Assembly (NCBI RefSeq): GCF_900182915.1
Contig: NZ_FXUG01000004.1
Span: 310,001 to 374,000 of the forward strand
Length of the DNA stretch: 64,000 nucleotides
Direction: 5' to 3'
From: Neorhodopirellula lusitana
GTDB taxonomy: Bacteria > Planctomycetota > Planctomycetia > Pirellulales > Pirellulaceae
Shown: in pieces, positions 1-9,560 of the stretch
Layout: the number at the start of each line of letters is the position of its first letter
Numbering within the stretch: the stretch's first letter is position 1
Translations under genes and position numbers: made by a program
The notes under the pieces: model-generated
Told to the model about the DNA's origin: nothing
The model's input: only the letters and a program-made list of their open reading frames with translations
Databases searched by the model: none

Positions 1-350
1 GCTTCCTCTACGACGGCCCAGCTGGAATCATCGGCTTCCGCCCAACATTGAATCCAGAAGACCACGCCAGCTTCTTTACGGTTGCCCAAGGGTATGGACT
101 GTTTTCCCAAACCCAGAATGCCAACCTGGTCCACGCATCGATTGATTTACGAGAAGGTACGCTTCGACTAACCGAAATCGTATTGGCTTTGCCGGATAGA
201 AAACATCCCGAGTCAGTCCAGCTCAAGATCGCCGGAAAGCAAATCGATTCACGCTCCAAAGTGAAGAACGGCACCCTGCAAGTACTGTTATCCAGTCCAC
301 TGGTCATGAAGGCGGGACAGTCGCTCGATGTGCAGGCGAGGTACGTATAA
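1..350 (+). CDS. C-terminal end of a probable GH116-like glycoside hydrolase (5' truncated by window)
   Basis: The frame is open from base 3 to the stop at 350 and no convincing start lies inside, so this is the last ~115 residues of a larger protein. The segment GPAGIIGFRPTLNPEDHASF followed by FFTVAQGYGLFSQ resembles, from memory, the C-terminal beta-rich end of planctomycete GH116 (glucosylceramidase/beta-glucosidase-like) proteins; the rest is a short beta-strand-rich module. The catalytic domain is outside the window, so the activity is inferred only. It is co-directional with the downstream fucosidase and sulfatase genes, 124 bp ahead of the first, and probably belongs to the same carbohydrate locus. 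Another large glycosidase with a similar C-terminal module remains possible. Confidence 0.5.
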   Translation, partial: FLYDGPAGIIGFRPTLNPEDHASFFTVAQGYGLFSQTQNANLVHASIDLREGTLRLTEIVLALPDRKHPESVQLKIAGKQIDSRSKVKNGTLQVLLSSPLVMKAGQSLDVQARYV

Positions 351-474
351 CCTCCGATCAGACTATGATCAACGAGTTGGCCTGTTGGTAGGTCAGTGCA
401 GCAAATGCCTTAGTTAGCACGTTCCACCGTAGTAGCTCAACTAACAGGCGATTCAAAAGGGAAAATGGAATCGG

Positions 475-1866
475 ATGAAGATAAGAAAAGCGCTCGTCGC
501 CACCCTGGTGTTTCTGATGTCAGCCAGCAGTCTGCTGTTGGCTGATGATAAAAACGCCTCCGTTGAATCTTCCGAAGTAAGAGATGCCCGCATGGAACAA
601 TGGCGGGAAGCAAGATTCGGCATGTTCGTCCATTGGGGACTCTATAGCATCGCTGCAGGCGAATGGGAGGGGAAGCCAAACAAGCAGAAAAGCGCGGAGT
701 GGATTCAAAAGCATCTAAACATTCCCGCAGATGTTTACGAGAAGAAGCTCTACCCGAAATTTAAGCCAAAAGCAGACTTTGCCTTGGAGTGGGCAGAAAC
801 CGCAAAAATGGCAGGTTGCCGCTATCTCGTTTTCACCAGTAAGCACCACGAAGGCTTTGCAATGCATGACAGCAAGGTGACTACTTTCGATGCCAAGGAT
901 GCCTGTGGACGAGATCTATTCAAAGAGATCGTCGATGCGACAAGAGCACAAGGACTTCAGGTCGGCGTTTATCACTCTGTGATCGATTGGCATCATCCGC
1001 ATGCCTATGCCGGATTCGGTTTGCCGACCATCAAAGGAGTAACGAATCAGGGACGCGATAACTCGATCTACGTGGACTACCTGCACCATCAAGTCAAAGA
1101 GATCGTCACCGGCTACGGTCCTATCGACATTCTGTGGTGGGATTTCAGCAAGCCCGATTGCCAGGGCGAAAGCTGGCGGGCGAGCGAACTAGTGGCAATG
1201 GTTCGCAAGCACCAACCACACGTTCTGATGAACGACCGCCTGTACGCCTCATCCTCCTTCATGACGACCGATGCAAGCCTGTTGAAGAGTTGGAAACCTG
1301 AGCGAGGCGACTTCACGACACCTGAGCAGCATGTCCCGGATACGGGCGTGGAAGGCGTCGATTGGGAAACCTGCATGACGATGAATAACACCTGGGGATA
1401 CTCCGAACACGACAGCAATTGGAAATCCACCAAGGTGTTGCTCCACAACCTGATCGATATCGTGTCGAAGGGGGGTAACTATCTGCTCAACATTGGGCCA
1501 ATGCCCGACGGAACGGTCCCACCGGCAAGCATCCAACGTATGAAAGAGATCGGTCAGTGGATGAATGTCAACGGTGAGGCCATCTATGCGACTACCGCCA
1601 GTCCATATGACCAACCGAAGTGGGGCCGATACACGACCAAGCCAGGCCGACTTTACGCACATGTGCTGCAGTGGCCAGAGGATTCCAAGCTCCGGATCGA
1701 CACGAATGATTTGGATGTTACCAAGGCCTATCTACTTGCCGACAAAACACAGAAAACACTGTCAATTGAACGGACCAAAGCAGGCTTAGTTCTCAGCCTA
1801 CCCGCGGAAGCGACTGACTCGGTGGCTTCAGTGATCGTCTTGGAATACGATCGAAACAAGAATTAG
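475..1866 (+). CDS. Alpha-L-fucosidase, GH29, secreted
   Basis: 463 residues. A signal peptide (MKIRKALVATLVFLMSASSL, cleavage near residues 22-25) sends it to the periplasm or outside. GH29 hallmarks are present: REARFGMFVHWGLYSIAAGE near residue 45, SKHHEGFAMHD (substrate-pocket histidines), and ILWWDFS, whose Asp223 sits at the position of the GH29 catalytic nucleophile. CMTMNNTWGYS and GGNYLLNIGPMPDG are further family motifs. The length is that of the catalytic barrel plus a short C-terminal beta domain. GH29 enzymes hydrolyse terminal alpha-L-fucose with retention of configuration. Five sulfatases and a second GH29 follow, which suggests fucoidan or a similar sulfated fucose glycan as substrate. 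That substrate is an inference. Confidence 0.93.
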   Translation: MKIRKALVATLVFLMSASSLLLADDKNASVESSEVRDARMEQWREARFGMFVHWGLYSIAAGEWEGKPNKQKSAEWIQKHLNIPADVYEKKLYPKFKPKADFALEWAETAKMAGCRYLVFTSKHHEGFAMHDSKVTTFDAKDACGRDLFKEIVDATRAQGLQVGVYHSVIDWHHPHAYAGFGLPTIKGVTNQGRDNSIYVDYLHHQVKEIVTGYGPIDILWWDFSKPDCQGESWRASELVAMVRKHQPHVLMNDRLYASSSFMTTDASLLKSWKPERGDFTTPEQHVPDTGVEGVDWETCMTMNNTWGYSEHDSNWKSTKVLLHNLIDIVSKGGNYLLNIGPMPDGTVPPASIQRMKEIGQWMNVNGEAIYATTASPYDQPKWGRYTTKPGRLYAHVLQWPEDSKLRIDTNDLDVTKAYLLADKTQKTLSIERTKAGLVLSLPAEATDSVASVIVLEYDRNKN

Positions 1867-1933
1867 AAAGCGTGAGCGGGAGACTCCCAAACTTCCGCAT
1901 CGCATATCCCCACAGATTGTTGATACTCCAAAG

Positions 1934-3379
1934 ATGAGCAAGCATTTCCTCCAATTGCTGGGATCGTTTTTCGCAGCGATCGCCCTAACAGGCAACGTGA
2001 TAGCCAACGAGGATGGTAATGCGTTGGACAGACCCAACTTGGTCATCATCTTGACTGATGATCAAGGTTATGCGGATTTGGGATGTTTCGGCGGAACACA
2101 TGTGACGACGCCACGCATCGACCAGATGGCAGCAGAGGGAGCAAGGCTAACCAACTTCTACGTGGCGGGCTCGGTTTGCACACCCTCCCGGGCAGCGCTG
2201 ATGACAGGCTGCTACCCAAAACGAGTTGGACTTGCCAAGGGGGTTTGCCTAGCCGGAGATAAAAATGGACTGAACCCGGACGAAGTCACAATCGCCGAAG
2301 TGATGAAATCGGCGGGTTATCGTACCGGTATGTTCGGCAAGTGGCACCTCGGCGATCAACCCGAGTTTTTGCCAACCCGCCAAGGCTTCGATGAGTTCTT
2401 CGGGCTTCCCTACAGCCACGACATCCACCCCTTCCACACCAACAAAAAACACCACTTCCCACCGCTTCCATTACTAGAAATGGAAACCGTGATTGAACAG
2501 GATCCCGACGCGGACTATCTGACCCAGCGGATCACCCAACGCGCGGTTGATTTCATCACGCGACATCACGACCAACCGTTCTTGCTATACCTTCCGCATC
2601 CCATTCCGCATCGTCCGATTCACATGTCGCCACGGTTCATGGAGGAAGTACCAGACGAAATTCAGTCGAAACTGAAAACAGAGAAGGGTGTCGATTACGC
2701 AACTCGCGATCAAATCTACAATCAAGCGATCAGCGAAATTGATTGGTCGGTCGGTCAAGTGCTTGATGCAATAAAGAAGCACGGCATTGATGACAACACG
2801 CTGGTCGTTTTCACCTCCGACAACGGCCCTTCGATTGGAAATGCCATGCCGCTTTCCGGAAAAAAAGGCAGCTCCTACGAAGGTGGAATGCGTGTCCCGG
2901 CCGTGATCCGTTGGCCCGGCAGGATTCCAGCGGGAATGGTTAGTGATAAAACCATGACAGCGATGGATTTATTGCCGACCTTTGCCAAACTCGCCAAAGC
3001 CGATCTTCCTTCAGATCGGGTGATCGACGGCAAAGATATTTGGCCGGTGTTGACTGTAGACGCCGACAGTCCGCACGACGCGTTTTTCTACTTCAAGTCA
3101 AATCGGCTCAATGCCATCCGATCGGGCAAGTGGAAGCTTCACTTTGGCAGTGCCCCTGGTAAAGCTGCTAAGCAGAAACGGGGCATGGGTTCCGGTTCAA
3201 TCATCAACGCGTTGTATGACTTGGATAGCGATCCAGGTGAAGCGAACAACCTGCTGAAGCTATATCCTGAAGTCACGAAACAGCTTCGGAATCAAGCGAC
3301 CGCGTTTGAAAAAGAGTTGTCCGGCAACAGTCGTCCCGCCGGCTTTATCGAAGACGCTAAGCCACTCACCCATCGATAA
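1934..3379 (+). CDS. Secreted S1 sulfatase
   Basis: 481 residues with an N-terminal signal peptide (residues 1-24, hydrophobic LLGSFFAAIALTGNVIA). The formylglycine motif CTPSRAALMTG places the catalytic Cys at residue 82. The calcium-binding pair is in LTDDQGYADLGC, and GKWHLGD, FTSDNGPS and GMRVPAVIRWPGR are further type I sulfatase signatures. The Cys must be oxidised by a formylglycine-generating enzyme or anSME, neither of which is in the window. The gene lies 67 bp after the fucosidase. The C-terminal RPAGF element resembles a RPxG element at the end of the next two sulfatases. The sulfate ester cleaved cannot be told from sequence by eye. Confidence 0.95.
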   Translation: MSKHFLQLLGSFFAAIALTGNVIANEDGNALDRPNLVIILTDDQGYADLGCFGGTHVTTPRIDQMAAEGARLTNFYVAGSVCTPSRAALMTGCYPKRVGLAKGVCLAGDKNGLNPDEVTIAEVMKSAGYRTGMFGKWHLGDQPEFLPTRQGFDEFFGLPYSHDIHPFHTNKKHHFPPLPLLEMETVIEQDPDADYLTQRITQRAVDFITRHHDQPFLLYLPHPIPHRPIHMSPRFMEEVPDEIQSKLKTEKGVDYATRDQIYNQAISEIDWSVGQVLDAIKKHGIDDNTLVVFTSDNGPSIGNAMPLSGKKGSSYEGGMRVPAVIRWPGRIPAGMVSDKTMTAMDLLPTFAKLAKADLPSDRVIDGKDIWPVLTVDADSPHDAFFYFKSNRLNAIRSGKWKLHFGSAPGKAAKQKRGMGSGSIINALYDLDSDPGEANNLLKLYPEVTKQLRNQATAFEKELSGNSRPAGFIEDAKPLTHR

Positions 3380-3474
3380 TCTCCACCGCACAAGCAGGCT
3401 ACCAACGCTCGCCCCGGTAACGCTCACGGGAAAAGAGCTCAGCCATTCATCAAAAGCTGTTTAGACAAAACACC

Positions 3475-4890
3475 ATGATCAACTTGAAATGCAAGACGCT
3501 GCTTTGGTCGGCACTCCTGATCGTTTTTGCAGCCATCAACCAAGCCAGCGCGGCCTCCCCAGCACACGCCCCCAACATCGTTTTGATCTTGGCTGATGAT
3601 GTCGGCTACGGCGATCTAGGTTGCTATGGATCGAAACGAAGCACTCCCGAGATCGACCGGTTGGCCAGCGAAGGTTTCCGTTCGACCGATTGCTTGGTGG
3701 CGTCCAACGTGTGTGGACCATCGCGGGCTGCGTTAATGACGGGTCGTTATCCGATGCGCTGCGGCCATCCGATTTCCCGACACAACACGACTAAATACGA
3801 AAACTATGGAATCGCTGGCGACGAACTGACCATCGCAGAACTTCTGAAGACTGCGGGATACACCACCAAACTGGTCGGCAAGTGGCACCTTGGCTTCCAT
3901 GTGGACGGCTCACACCCACTCGATGCTGGGTTCGATGAATACACGGGACTGCACAGCAATTATTCCAAGAATCTCGGAGACGCCGACACGCTTTATCGAA
4001 ACCGGGAAGTGCAGGAAGCCAAGGTTGAATTCGAAAAGATCACGAAGCTTTACACCGATGAAGTCGTTAATTTCATCCAAGCGGAAAGGGACGCTCCGTT
4101 CTTTCTCTGCTTCTCGCAACACATTGCTCATGCACCTATTCTGCCCAGCGAGGCCTTTCAAGGCACCTCCGGGAAAGGACGCGGTTCCGCCTACGGCGAC
4201 TTCTTACTGGAACTCGACCATAGCGTCGGTAGAGTACGTGCCGCAGTGGAAGAGGCCGGGATCGCCGAAAACACGCTGATCGTTTTCCTTTCCGACAACG
4301 GTCCGGCAAACAACGGATCTGCCAAGCCGCTAAGCGGAGGCAAGTATGTCACGATGGAGGGCGGGCACCGAGTGCCAGCAATTTTCGATTGGCCCGGCCG
4401 TGTTCCCGCTGGCGTCGTCTCTGACGCGATGATCACCAGCATGGATCTGCTGCCGTTGTTCTGCCACGTGTCAGGCGTTCCGGTACCGAGCGACCGAACG
4501 ATCGACGGGAAAGATCTCTTCGGTCTAATTACCGGAGCAACCGAGCAAAGTCCGCACGACATGTTCTACTACTACAACGGCTTGAACTTACAGGCCGTAC
4601 GAAAGGGCAAGTGGAAGCTACATCTGCCACGCACGATCGACGACCAACCCTATTGGGCCAGACGCGCGGGAGGGAATCGCAAGAAGATCCACCTCGCCTT
4701 GAAGCAACCGATGCTGTTCGATTTAAAAACGGACACCGGTGAAAAGGCAAACATCATCTCCAAGCATCCGGAAGTGGCCTCCGAGTTAGTCAAGAGAGCG
4801 GAACACATCCGCGCCGAATTAGGTGACGTCCGAGTCACGGGTTCAGACCAGCGTCCCCATGGCTTGATCAATCCAAACGAGAAAGAATAG
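3475..4890 (+). CDS. Secreted S1 sulfatase (CGPSR variant)
   Basis: 471 residues; signal peptide over residues 1-27 ending ...NQASAA. The active-site motif reads CGPSRAALMTG with Cys80 as formylglycine precursor; Gly rather than Thr or Ser in the second position still fits C-x-P-S-R. ILADDVGYGDLGCYG carries the metal-binding aspartates, and GKWHLGFH, FLSDNGPA and GHRVPAIFDWPGR complete the family signature. It is closely similar to the next gene, including the C-terminal GS-D/E-QRP element (VTGSDQRPHGLINP), so the two look like paralogues from duplication. The stop codon is 2 bp before the next start, implying translational coupling. The substrate is unknown and presumably a sulfated glycan. 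Confidence 0.95.
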   Translation: MINLKCKTLLWSALLIVFAAINQASAASPAHAPNIVLILADDVGYGDLGCYGSKRSTPEIDRLASEGFRSTDCLVASNVCGPSRAALMTGRYPMRCGHPISRHNTTKYENYGIAGDELTIAELLKTAGYTTKLVGKWHLGFHVDGSHPLDAGFDEYTGLHSNYSKNLGDADTLYRNREVQEAKVEFEKITKLYTDEVVNFIQAERDAPFFLCFSQHIAHAPILPSEAFQGTSGKGRGSAYGDFLLELDHSVGRVRAAVEEAGIAENTLIVFLSDNGPANNGSAKPLSGGKYVTMEGGHRVPAIFDWPGRVPAGVVSDAMITSMDLLPLFCHVSGVPVPSDRTIDGKDLFGLITGATEQSPHDMFYYYNGLNLQAVRKGKWKLHLPRTIDDQPYWARRAGGNRKKIHLALKQPMLFDLKTDTGEKANIISKHPEVASELVKRAEHIRAELGDVRVTGSDQRPHGLINPNEKE

Positions 4891-4892
4891 GA

Positions 4893-6380
4893 ATGAAAAG
4901 TAGTACTTGTCTCATGTTGGCAGGAATCATCACGACACTCGTGTCTCCGATGGTTGGCTTCAGTACCGAACCACAACCCAATGTCATCTTCGTCTTGGTC
5001 GACGACATGGGATTCAGCGACCTCAGCTGTTATGGTGCGAAGAAAGTCAAAACGCCGAACATCGACCGGATGGCTGCGGAGGGCCTGCAGTTCACCGACT
5101 TCCACGCTGCCGCTTCAATCTGCTCACCCTCTCGCGCGGCCTTCCTGACGGGCGCTTATCCGCAGCGATGTGGTCTCTATATGGGGATCAATCGGAACCG
5201 AGAAGCCCACTGGTTCCTGGGGTTGAACCCAGATGAAATCACAATTGCCGAGCAATTTAAAAAGCAAGATTACGTCACGTCGATGATCGGCAAGTGGCAC
5301 CTGGGCAGTGAAGAAAGGTTCTCGTACTACCACCAGGGATTTGATCATTATTATGGCGCACCTGAGAACATGGGTCACAATGCTGCATTCTTAGATGAAC
5401 GAGAAACGATCTACAAATTCACGCCACTGAACAAGCTAACCTCGCTCTATACCGAGCGGGCAGTCAAACAAATTGGCAAGTGGAAAGACCAGCCTTTCTT
5501 CATGTACTTCGCCCACAACTATCCGCACACACCCTACAAGGCAGGCCCCGCTTTCAAAGGAACTTCGCAAGATGGAGTGCGAGGCGATGTGATTCAGGAA
5601 CTCGACTGGGGGATTGGAGAGATACTGAAGGCGCTCGAAACAAACGAGATCTTGGAAAACACCCTGATCATTTTCAGTTCGGATAACGGCCCACTGTCGA
5701 ACCAATACGCGCAGCCGTATAGCGGTACTAAATATGTGTCGCTCGAAGGCGGGCATCGCGTGCCGTTCATCGTTTACTGGAAAGGCACGATTACCGAACC
5801 TGCCGTGATCGACGTGCCCGCCAATGCGATGGATTTGTTCCCAACGCTCAGCGAAATCATCGGTGCACCGATTCCGAATGACCGAGACTATGATGGTGTC
5901 ACCCTGACACCCTTATTCACCGGCAACAAGATCACTCGTTCCGAGCAAAAACCTTTCTACTACTACAACTGCGAGAATCTTCAGGCCGTGCGAGTCGGCG
6001 ACTGGAAACTCCACTTGCCGCGTACGAAAGAGCAACTTCCCTTCTGGTCGCAAAAGAAGCAGAAAGCGATCCAAACGCCCGAGCTCTTCAACCTGGAAAA
6101 GGATCCTGCGGAGAAGCATGACGTCGCCGCCCAGTATCCCGAACGTGTTTCGGAATTGATGGCGTTGGCCAACGCAACACGACTGAAACTCGGAGAGTTC
6201 GGTGAGCGTGGGTCGGAACAGCGTCCCACCGGAACGCTCTTTCCCGAAGTACCCATCCTCAGCAACCAAACCCAAGACTGGGAACCGCTGCCCAATGCGG
6301 AAAAAGGCCGAGCCAAATCAGAGTTCAAGAACTCCAAGGTCAAGAAAAATCCGAAGCGACAGAAGAACGCTCAATCCTGA
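4893..6380 (+). CDS. Secreted S1 sulfatase with basic C-terminal tail
   Basis: 495 residues. The N-terminus MKSSTCLMLAGIITTLVSPM is a signal peptide. CSPSRAAFLTG gives the formylglycine Cys77; LVDDMGFSDLSCYG holds the metal aspartates, and GKWHLGSE, FSSDNGPL and GHRVPFIVYWKG follow in order. It starts 2 bp after the preceding sulfatase stop and shares its C-terminal GSEQRPTGTLFP element. It then has an extra ~50-residue tail that is Lys/Arg-rich (ending KKNPKRQKNAQS), absent from its neighbours. The tail could bind anionic polysaccharide or the envelope, but this is speculation. The exact sulfate position attacked is not readable from the sequence. Confidence 0.95.
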   Translation: MKSSTCLMLAGIITTLVSPMVGFSTEPQPNVIFVLVDDMGFSDLSCYGAKKVKTPNIDRMAAEGLQFTDFHAAASICSPSRAAFLTGAYPQRCGLYMGINRNREAHWFLGLNPDEITIAEQFKKQDYVTSMIGKWHLGSEERFSYYHQGFDHYYGAPENMGHNAAFLDERETIYKFTPLNKLTSLYTERAVKQIGKWKDQPFFMYFAHNYPHTPYKAGPAFKGTSQDGVRGDVIQELDWGIGEILKALETNEILENTLIIFSSDNGPLSNQYAQPYSGTKYVSLEGGHRVPFIVYWKGTITEPAVIDVPANAMDLFPTLSEIIGAPIPNDRDYDGVTLTPLFTGNKITRSEQKPFYYYNCENLQAVRVGDWKLHLPRTKEQLPFWSQKKQKAIQTPELFNLEKDPAEKHDVAAQYPERVSELMALANATRLKLGEFGERGSEQRPTGTLFPEVPILSNQTQDWEPLPNAEKGRAKSEFKNSKVKKNPKRQKNAQS

Positions 6381-6423
6381 ATCTAGATCCCACTACCGTT
6401 TCAAAGAACCTTCAACAACACTC

Positions 6424-7989
6424 ATGAAAACGCAAATCCTTTACACCATCGGCACGCTGTGCCTGGCTTGCTTGCTGGCGTCAACGGCAACTGCGGATGA
6501 ACCTGCATCGCCTCCCAACGTAGTTTTCATTCTTGCGGACGATCTGGGCTATGGCGATCTCGGTTGCTATGGCGCCACGAAACTGAAAACACCCAAAATC
6601 GACAAGCTTGCCAAGGAAGGACGACGCTTTACCGACACCCACACTGCGTCCGCGGTTTGCACACCTTCGCGCTACGGGCTGCTGACTGGTCAGTACCCAT
6701 TTCGGGCATTGGGCGGAAAGGGAATCTGGGGGCCCGCACCGATTGACTCACCGCTGCTTATCAATCCCGACACCCAAACGATCGCTGACGTGTTTAAAAA
6801 CAATGGCTACGACACAGCGGTGATCGGAAAATGGCACTTGGGTTTTGGCGAAGGGAAAAACGATTGGCATGAACCTCTGGGTCCCGGACCGCAAGACCTC
6901 GGTTTCGATTATTACTTCGGAGTCCCGCTTGTTAACAGCGCTCCACCTTACGTCTTCGTAGAGAACGATCACGTCTTCGACGGAGACCCAAACGACCCAT
7001 TGATTTATCTAGGCAGGAACTCAAAAGAGAAAGCGACCCCGATCACCCCGATCCCTCGCGAAGCGTCGCAACGAACACCAAATATGTTCAAGGGAGCGGA
7101 ACAGGCGCATAAGAACTACAGCGATTACACCGTCGGAACAACACTTGCCGGAAAAGCGGTCGATTGGATCGAGGAGCGTCAGCAGCCGTTCTTTCTGTAC
7201 CTAGCGACGACCAATGTGCACCACCCCTTCACTCCCGCCGAACGGTTCCAGGGAACAAGCGAGTGTGGAGTCTATGGCGACTTCGTGCATGAACTGGACT
7301 GGATCGTCGGCGAGGTCATGAAGACGCTTGAAGCGAAAGGCGTTGCCGACAACACGCTCGTCATCTTCACCAGCGACAATGGTGGCATGTTCAACCTGGG
7401 CGGACGTGCCGCTGCCGCGAAGGGACACAAGATCAACGGCAATCTGCTCGGCTCGAAATTCGGTGTCTGGGAAGGCGGCCACCGGGTGCCGTTCATCGCA
7501 CGTTGGCCCGGCAAGATCGACGCAGGAAGCGAGTCGGACCAGCTGATGAGCATGGTTGACATGAAGGCAACCTTTGCAGCCTTGCTGAGCCAGGACCTAG
7601 TAGAAGACCAACAGAAGGACAGCGTCAACATGCTGCCAGCCATGCTCGAGGATCCAGACCAACCACTTCGCACCGAGATGATCGTAACTCCTCGCAAGGA
7701 ATCTCACATGGGATTCCGTAAGGAGAAGTGGATGTACATCCCAGCGAAAAACGATGGCGGCTTCGGAGGATCCAAACCCAACCAGCACGCCTGGGGTGGG
7801 CCCGCCGTCACGAAGCTGGTGAACACTCCCAACAGCGATATCGAAAACGCAAAAATCAAAAAGAACGCACCGCCTGCACAACTTTACGACCTCAAAAGCG
7901 ATGTCAACCAAACACAAAACGTGTTTCGTGAGCACCCCGAAGTCGTGCAAGAAATGGCGGCTGAGTTGAAAGCTTACCAATCGAAGTAA
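6424..7989 (+). CDS. Secreted S1 sulfatase (arylsulfatase-like)
   Basis: 521 residues from the ATG at 6424. The frame is open further upstream, but that extension overlaps the previous gene and would precede a perfect signal peptide (MKTQILYTIGTLCLACLLAS), so the later start is chosen. CTPSRYGLLTGQYPFR gives the formylglycine Cys79; ILADDLGYGDLGCYG, GKWHLGFG, FTSDNGGM and GHRVPFIARWPGK are present. The R-Y after CTPSR and the NVHHPF segment resemble the arylsulfatase-A/GALNS-like branch of planctomycete sulfatases rather than the preceding pair. It lies 43 bp after the previous sulfatase and is probably in the same transcript. Substrate not assigned. Confidence 0.95.
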   Translation: MKTQILYTIGTLCLACLLASTATADEPASPPNVVFILADDLGYGDLGCYGATKLKTPKIDKLAKEGRRFTDTHTASAVCTPSRYGLLTGQYPFRALGGKGIWGPAPIDSPLLINPDTQTIADVFKNNGYDTAVIGKWHLGFGEGKNDWHEPLGPGPQDLGFDYYFGVPLVNSAPPYVFVENDHVFDGDPNDPLIYLGRNSKEKATPITPIPREASQRTPNMFKGAEQAHKNYSDYTVGTTLAGKAVDWIEERQQPFFLYLATTNVHHPFTPAERFQGTSECGVYGDFVHELDWIVGEVMKTLEAKGVADNTLVIFTSDNGGMFNLGGRAAAAKGHKINGNLLGSKFGVWEGGHRVPFIARWPGKIDAGSESDQLMSMVDMKATFAALLSQDLVEDQQKDSVNMLPAMLEDPDQPLRTEMIVTPRKESHMGFRKEKWMYIPAKNDGGFGGSKPNQHAWGGPAVTKLVNTPNSDIENAKIKKNAPPAQLYDLKSDVNQTQNVFREHPEVVQEMAAELKAYQSK

Positions 7990-8074
7990 CCAACGAAGTG
8001 AAGCGTTTCGTCTTTGAGTGACCGCCGAAAGCTTCCAACATCCCATTGCGCCCCCAACAGTAACCGGAACCCCC

Positions 8075-9556
8075 ATGAAACCGTGCAACGTAATCCTGAT
8101 CGCCCTGCTGCAAGTGAGCCTCTTGGCGACTCCTGCGGTGATGGCAACCGCTGACCAACCAACCGGCGGCACCACCACGCTCAACAGCCCCGATGACTCC
8201 CATATGGAGTGGTGGCGTGATGCCCGTTTCGGGATGTTCATTCACTGGGGGCTCTACTCGATCCAAGGGGGCGATTGGAAAGGCAAGGATTATGGCAAGG
8301 AACAAGGTGGCGCCAGTGCAGAATGGCTGATGAACAGTGCCAAAATTCCTGGACCGGAGTATCGCAAGGCACTCGCACCCCAATTCAATCCAACGGACTT
8401 CGATGCGGCGGAGTGGGTGTCGACCGCGAAGGAAGCCGGTATGAAATACGTGGTGATCACCTCCAAGCACCATGATGGTTTTTGTTTGTTTGATACAGAG
8501 GCGACCGACTACAACGTGATGGACGCGACACCTTTCAAACGCGATATCATCAAGGAACTTTCAGAGGAGTGCGCCAAGCAAGGGTTGAAGTTTGGTGTCT
8601 ACTATTCCCAGTTCAAGGATTGGTATCACCGCTCCTTTCAACGGAAGCCGGGGATCTTGAACAATGAAGAGTATCTCGACTTGGTCGAAAAGAACCTGGA
8701 TGAGTTACTGTCCAACTATGGCGACATGGCGGTCTTGTGGTTTGATGTCGGCGGCAACAACGTCATCGAAGCCGATCAGCAGGGGGCGCGGGTTCGCGAA
8801 CTGCAGCCCAATGCAGTGATTTGTAGTCGCCTCTACAGTCGCAAAGTGCCTGAAGGCAAACGCAAGTATGCCGACTTTGAATCGCTTCCCGATCGCATGC
8901 TTCCGACGGAGCGAATGACGCAAGACACCGAGACTTGCATGACCATGCGTCACAACTGGGGCTTCGACCGCAATGACGATCACTGGAAAAGCTCCAAGGA
9001 CATCATTGAATTCTTGGCATTGTGCGGCGCGCGTGGCGTGAATCTGCTTCTCAACGTGGGACCGAACCCAGAAGGCAACTTGTTGCCGGAGGAAACCGAA
9101 CGCCTGCAGGAAGTTGGACAATGGATGAAGACAAACGGCGAGTCAATCTACGGCACCAGCTACTCGCCCGTTGACTTCGACTTTTGGTGGGGCGCCATGA
9201 CCCAAAAGGACCAGACCGTCTACTTACACGTCTTGGAATGGAAACCGGAAGGCATTGAATTCAACGGGATCGTCGGTAAGCCAGCCAAGGCTTACTTCCT
9301 GGCGGATCCGGCACGCAAGGCCTTGCCGGTGACTTACGAAGCAAGCGGCCACGTCACCAAGATTGAAGTGCCGGCCAACGCACCCGACCCACGAGACACG
9401 GTGATTGCGGTAGAGTACGACGCTCCTGTCGTGACCGATTCCGACGCAAAGGGCAAGTACCACTGGTACACCTCACGAAGCCGTCGTCATACCGAAATTC
9501 GCAAGCGCGCAAACGCTGGAAAACACGCACTGCCCGAAGCCGTGACAGGAAAGTAA
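8075..9556 (+). CDS. Alpha-L-fucosidase, GH29, secreted (second copy)
   Basis: 493 residues from the ATG at 8075, which opens a signal peptide (MKPCNVILIALLQVSLLATP). An in-frame GTG at 8018 would add 19 residues of no evident value. ARFGMFIHWGLYSI, SKHHDGFCLFD, AVLWFDVGG (Asp224 at the nucleophile position), CMTMRHNWGFD and GVNLLLNVGPNPEG are GH29 signatures. Identity to the first GH29 gene is only partial, mainly in the motifs, so this is a divergent paralogue that may take a different linkage. It ends 4 bp before the next sulfatase start, which indicates coupled expression. The C-terminal ~35 residues are basic (SRSRRHTEIRKRANAGK). Confidence 0.93.
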   Translation: MKPCNVILIALLQVSLLATPAVMATADQPTGGTTTLNSPDDSHMEWWRDARFGMFIHWGLYSIQGGDWKGKDYGKEQGGASAEWLMNSAKIPGPEYRKALAPQFNPTDFDAAEWVSTAKEAGMKYVVITSKHHDGFCLFDTEATDYNVMDATPFKRDIIKELSEECAKQGLKFGVYYSQFKDWYHRSFQRKPGILNNEEYLDLVEKNLDELLSNYGDMAVLWFDVGGNNVIEADQQGARVRELQPNAVICSRLYSRKVPEGKRKYADFESLPDRMLPTERMTQDTETCMTMRHNWGFDRNDDHWKSSKDIIEFLALCGARGVNLLLNVGPNPEGNLLPEETERLQEVGQWMKTNGESIYGTSYSPVDFDFWWGAMTQKDQTVYLHVLEWKPEGIEFNGIVGKPAKAYFLADPARKALPVTYEASGHVTKIEVPANAPDPRDTVIAVEYDAPVVTDSDAKGKYHWYTSRSRRHTEIRKRANAGKHALPEAVTGK

Positions 9557-9560
9557 TACG

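Noticed and set aside
6202-6423. N-terminal extension of the sulfatase beginning at 6202
   Set aside because: It overlaps the preceding sulfatase by ~180 bp and would precede a complete signal peptide starting at 6424.
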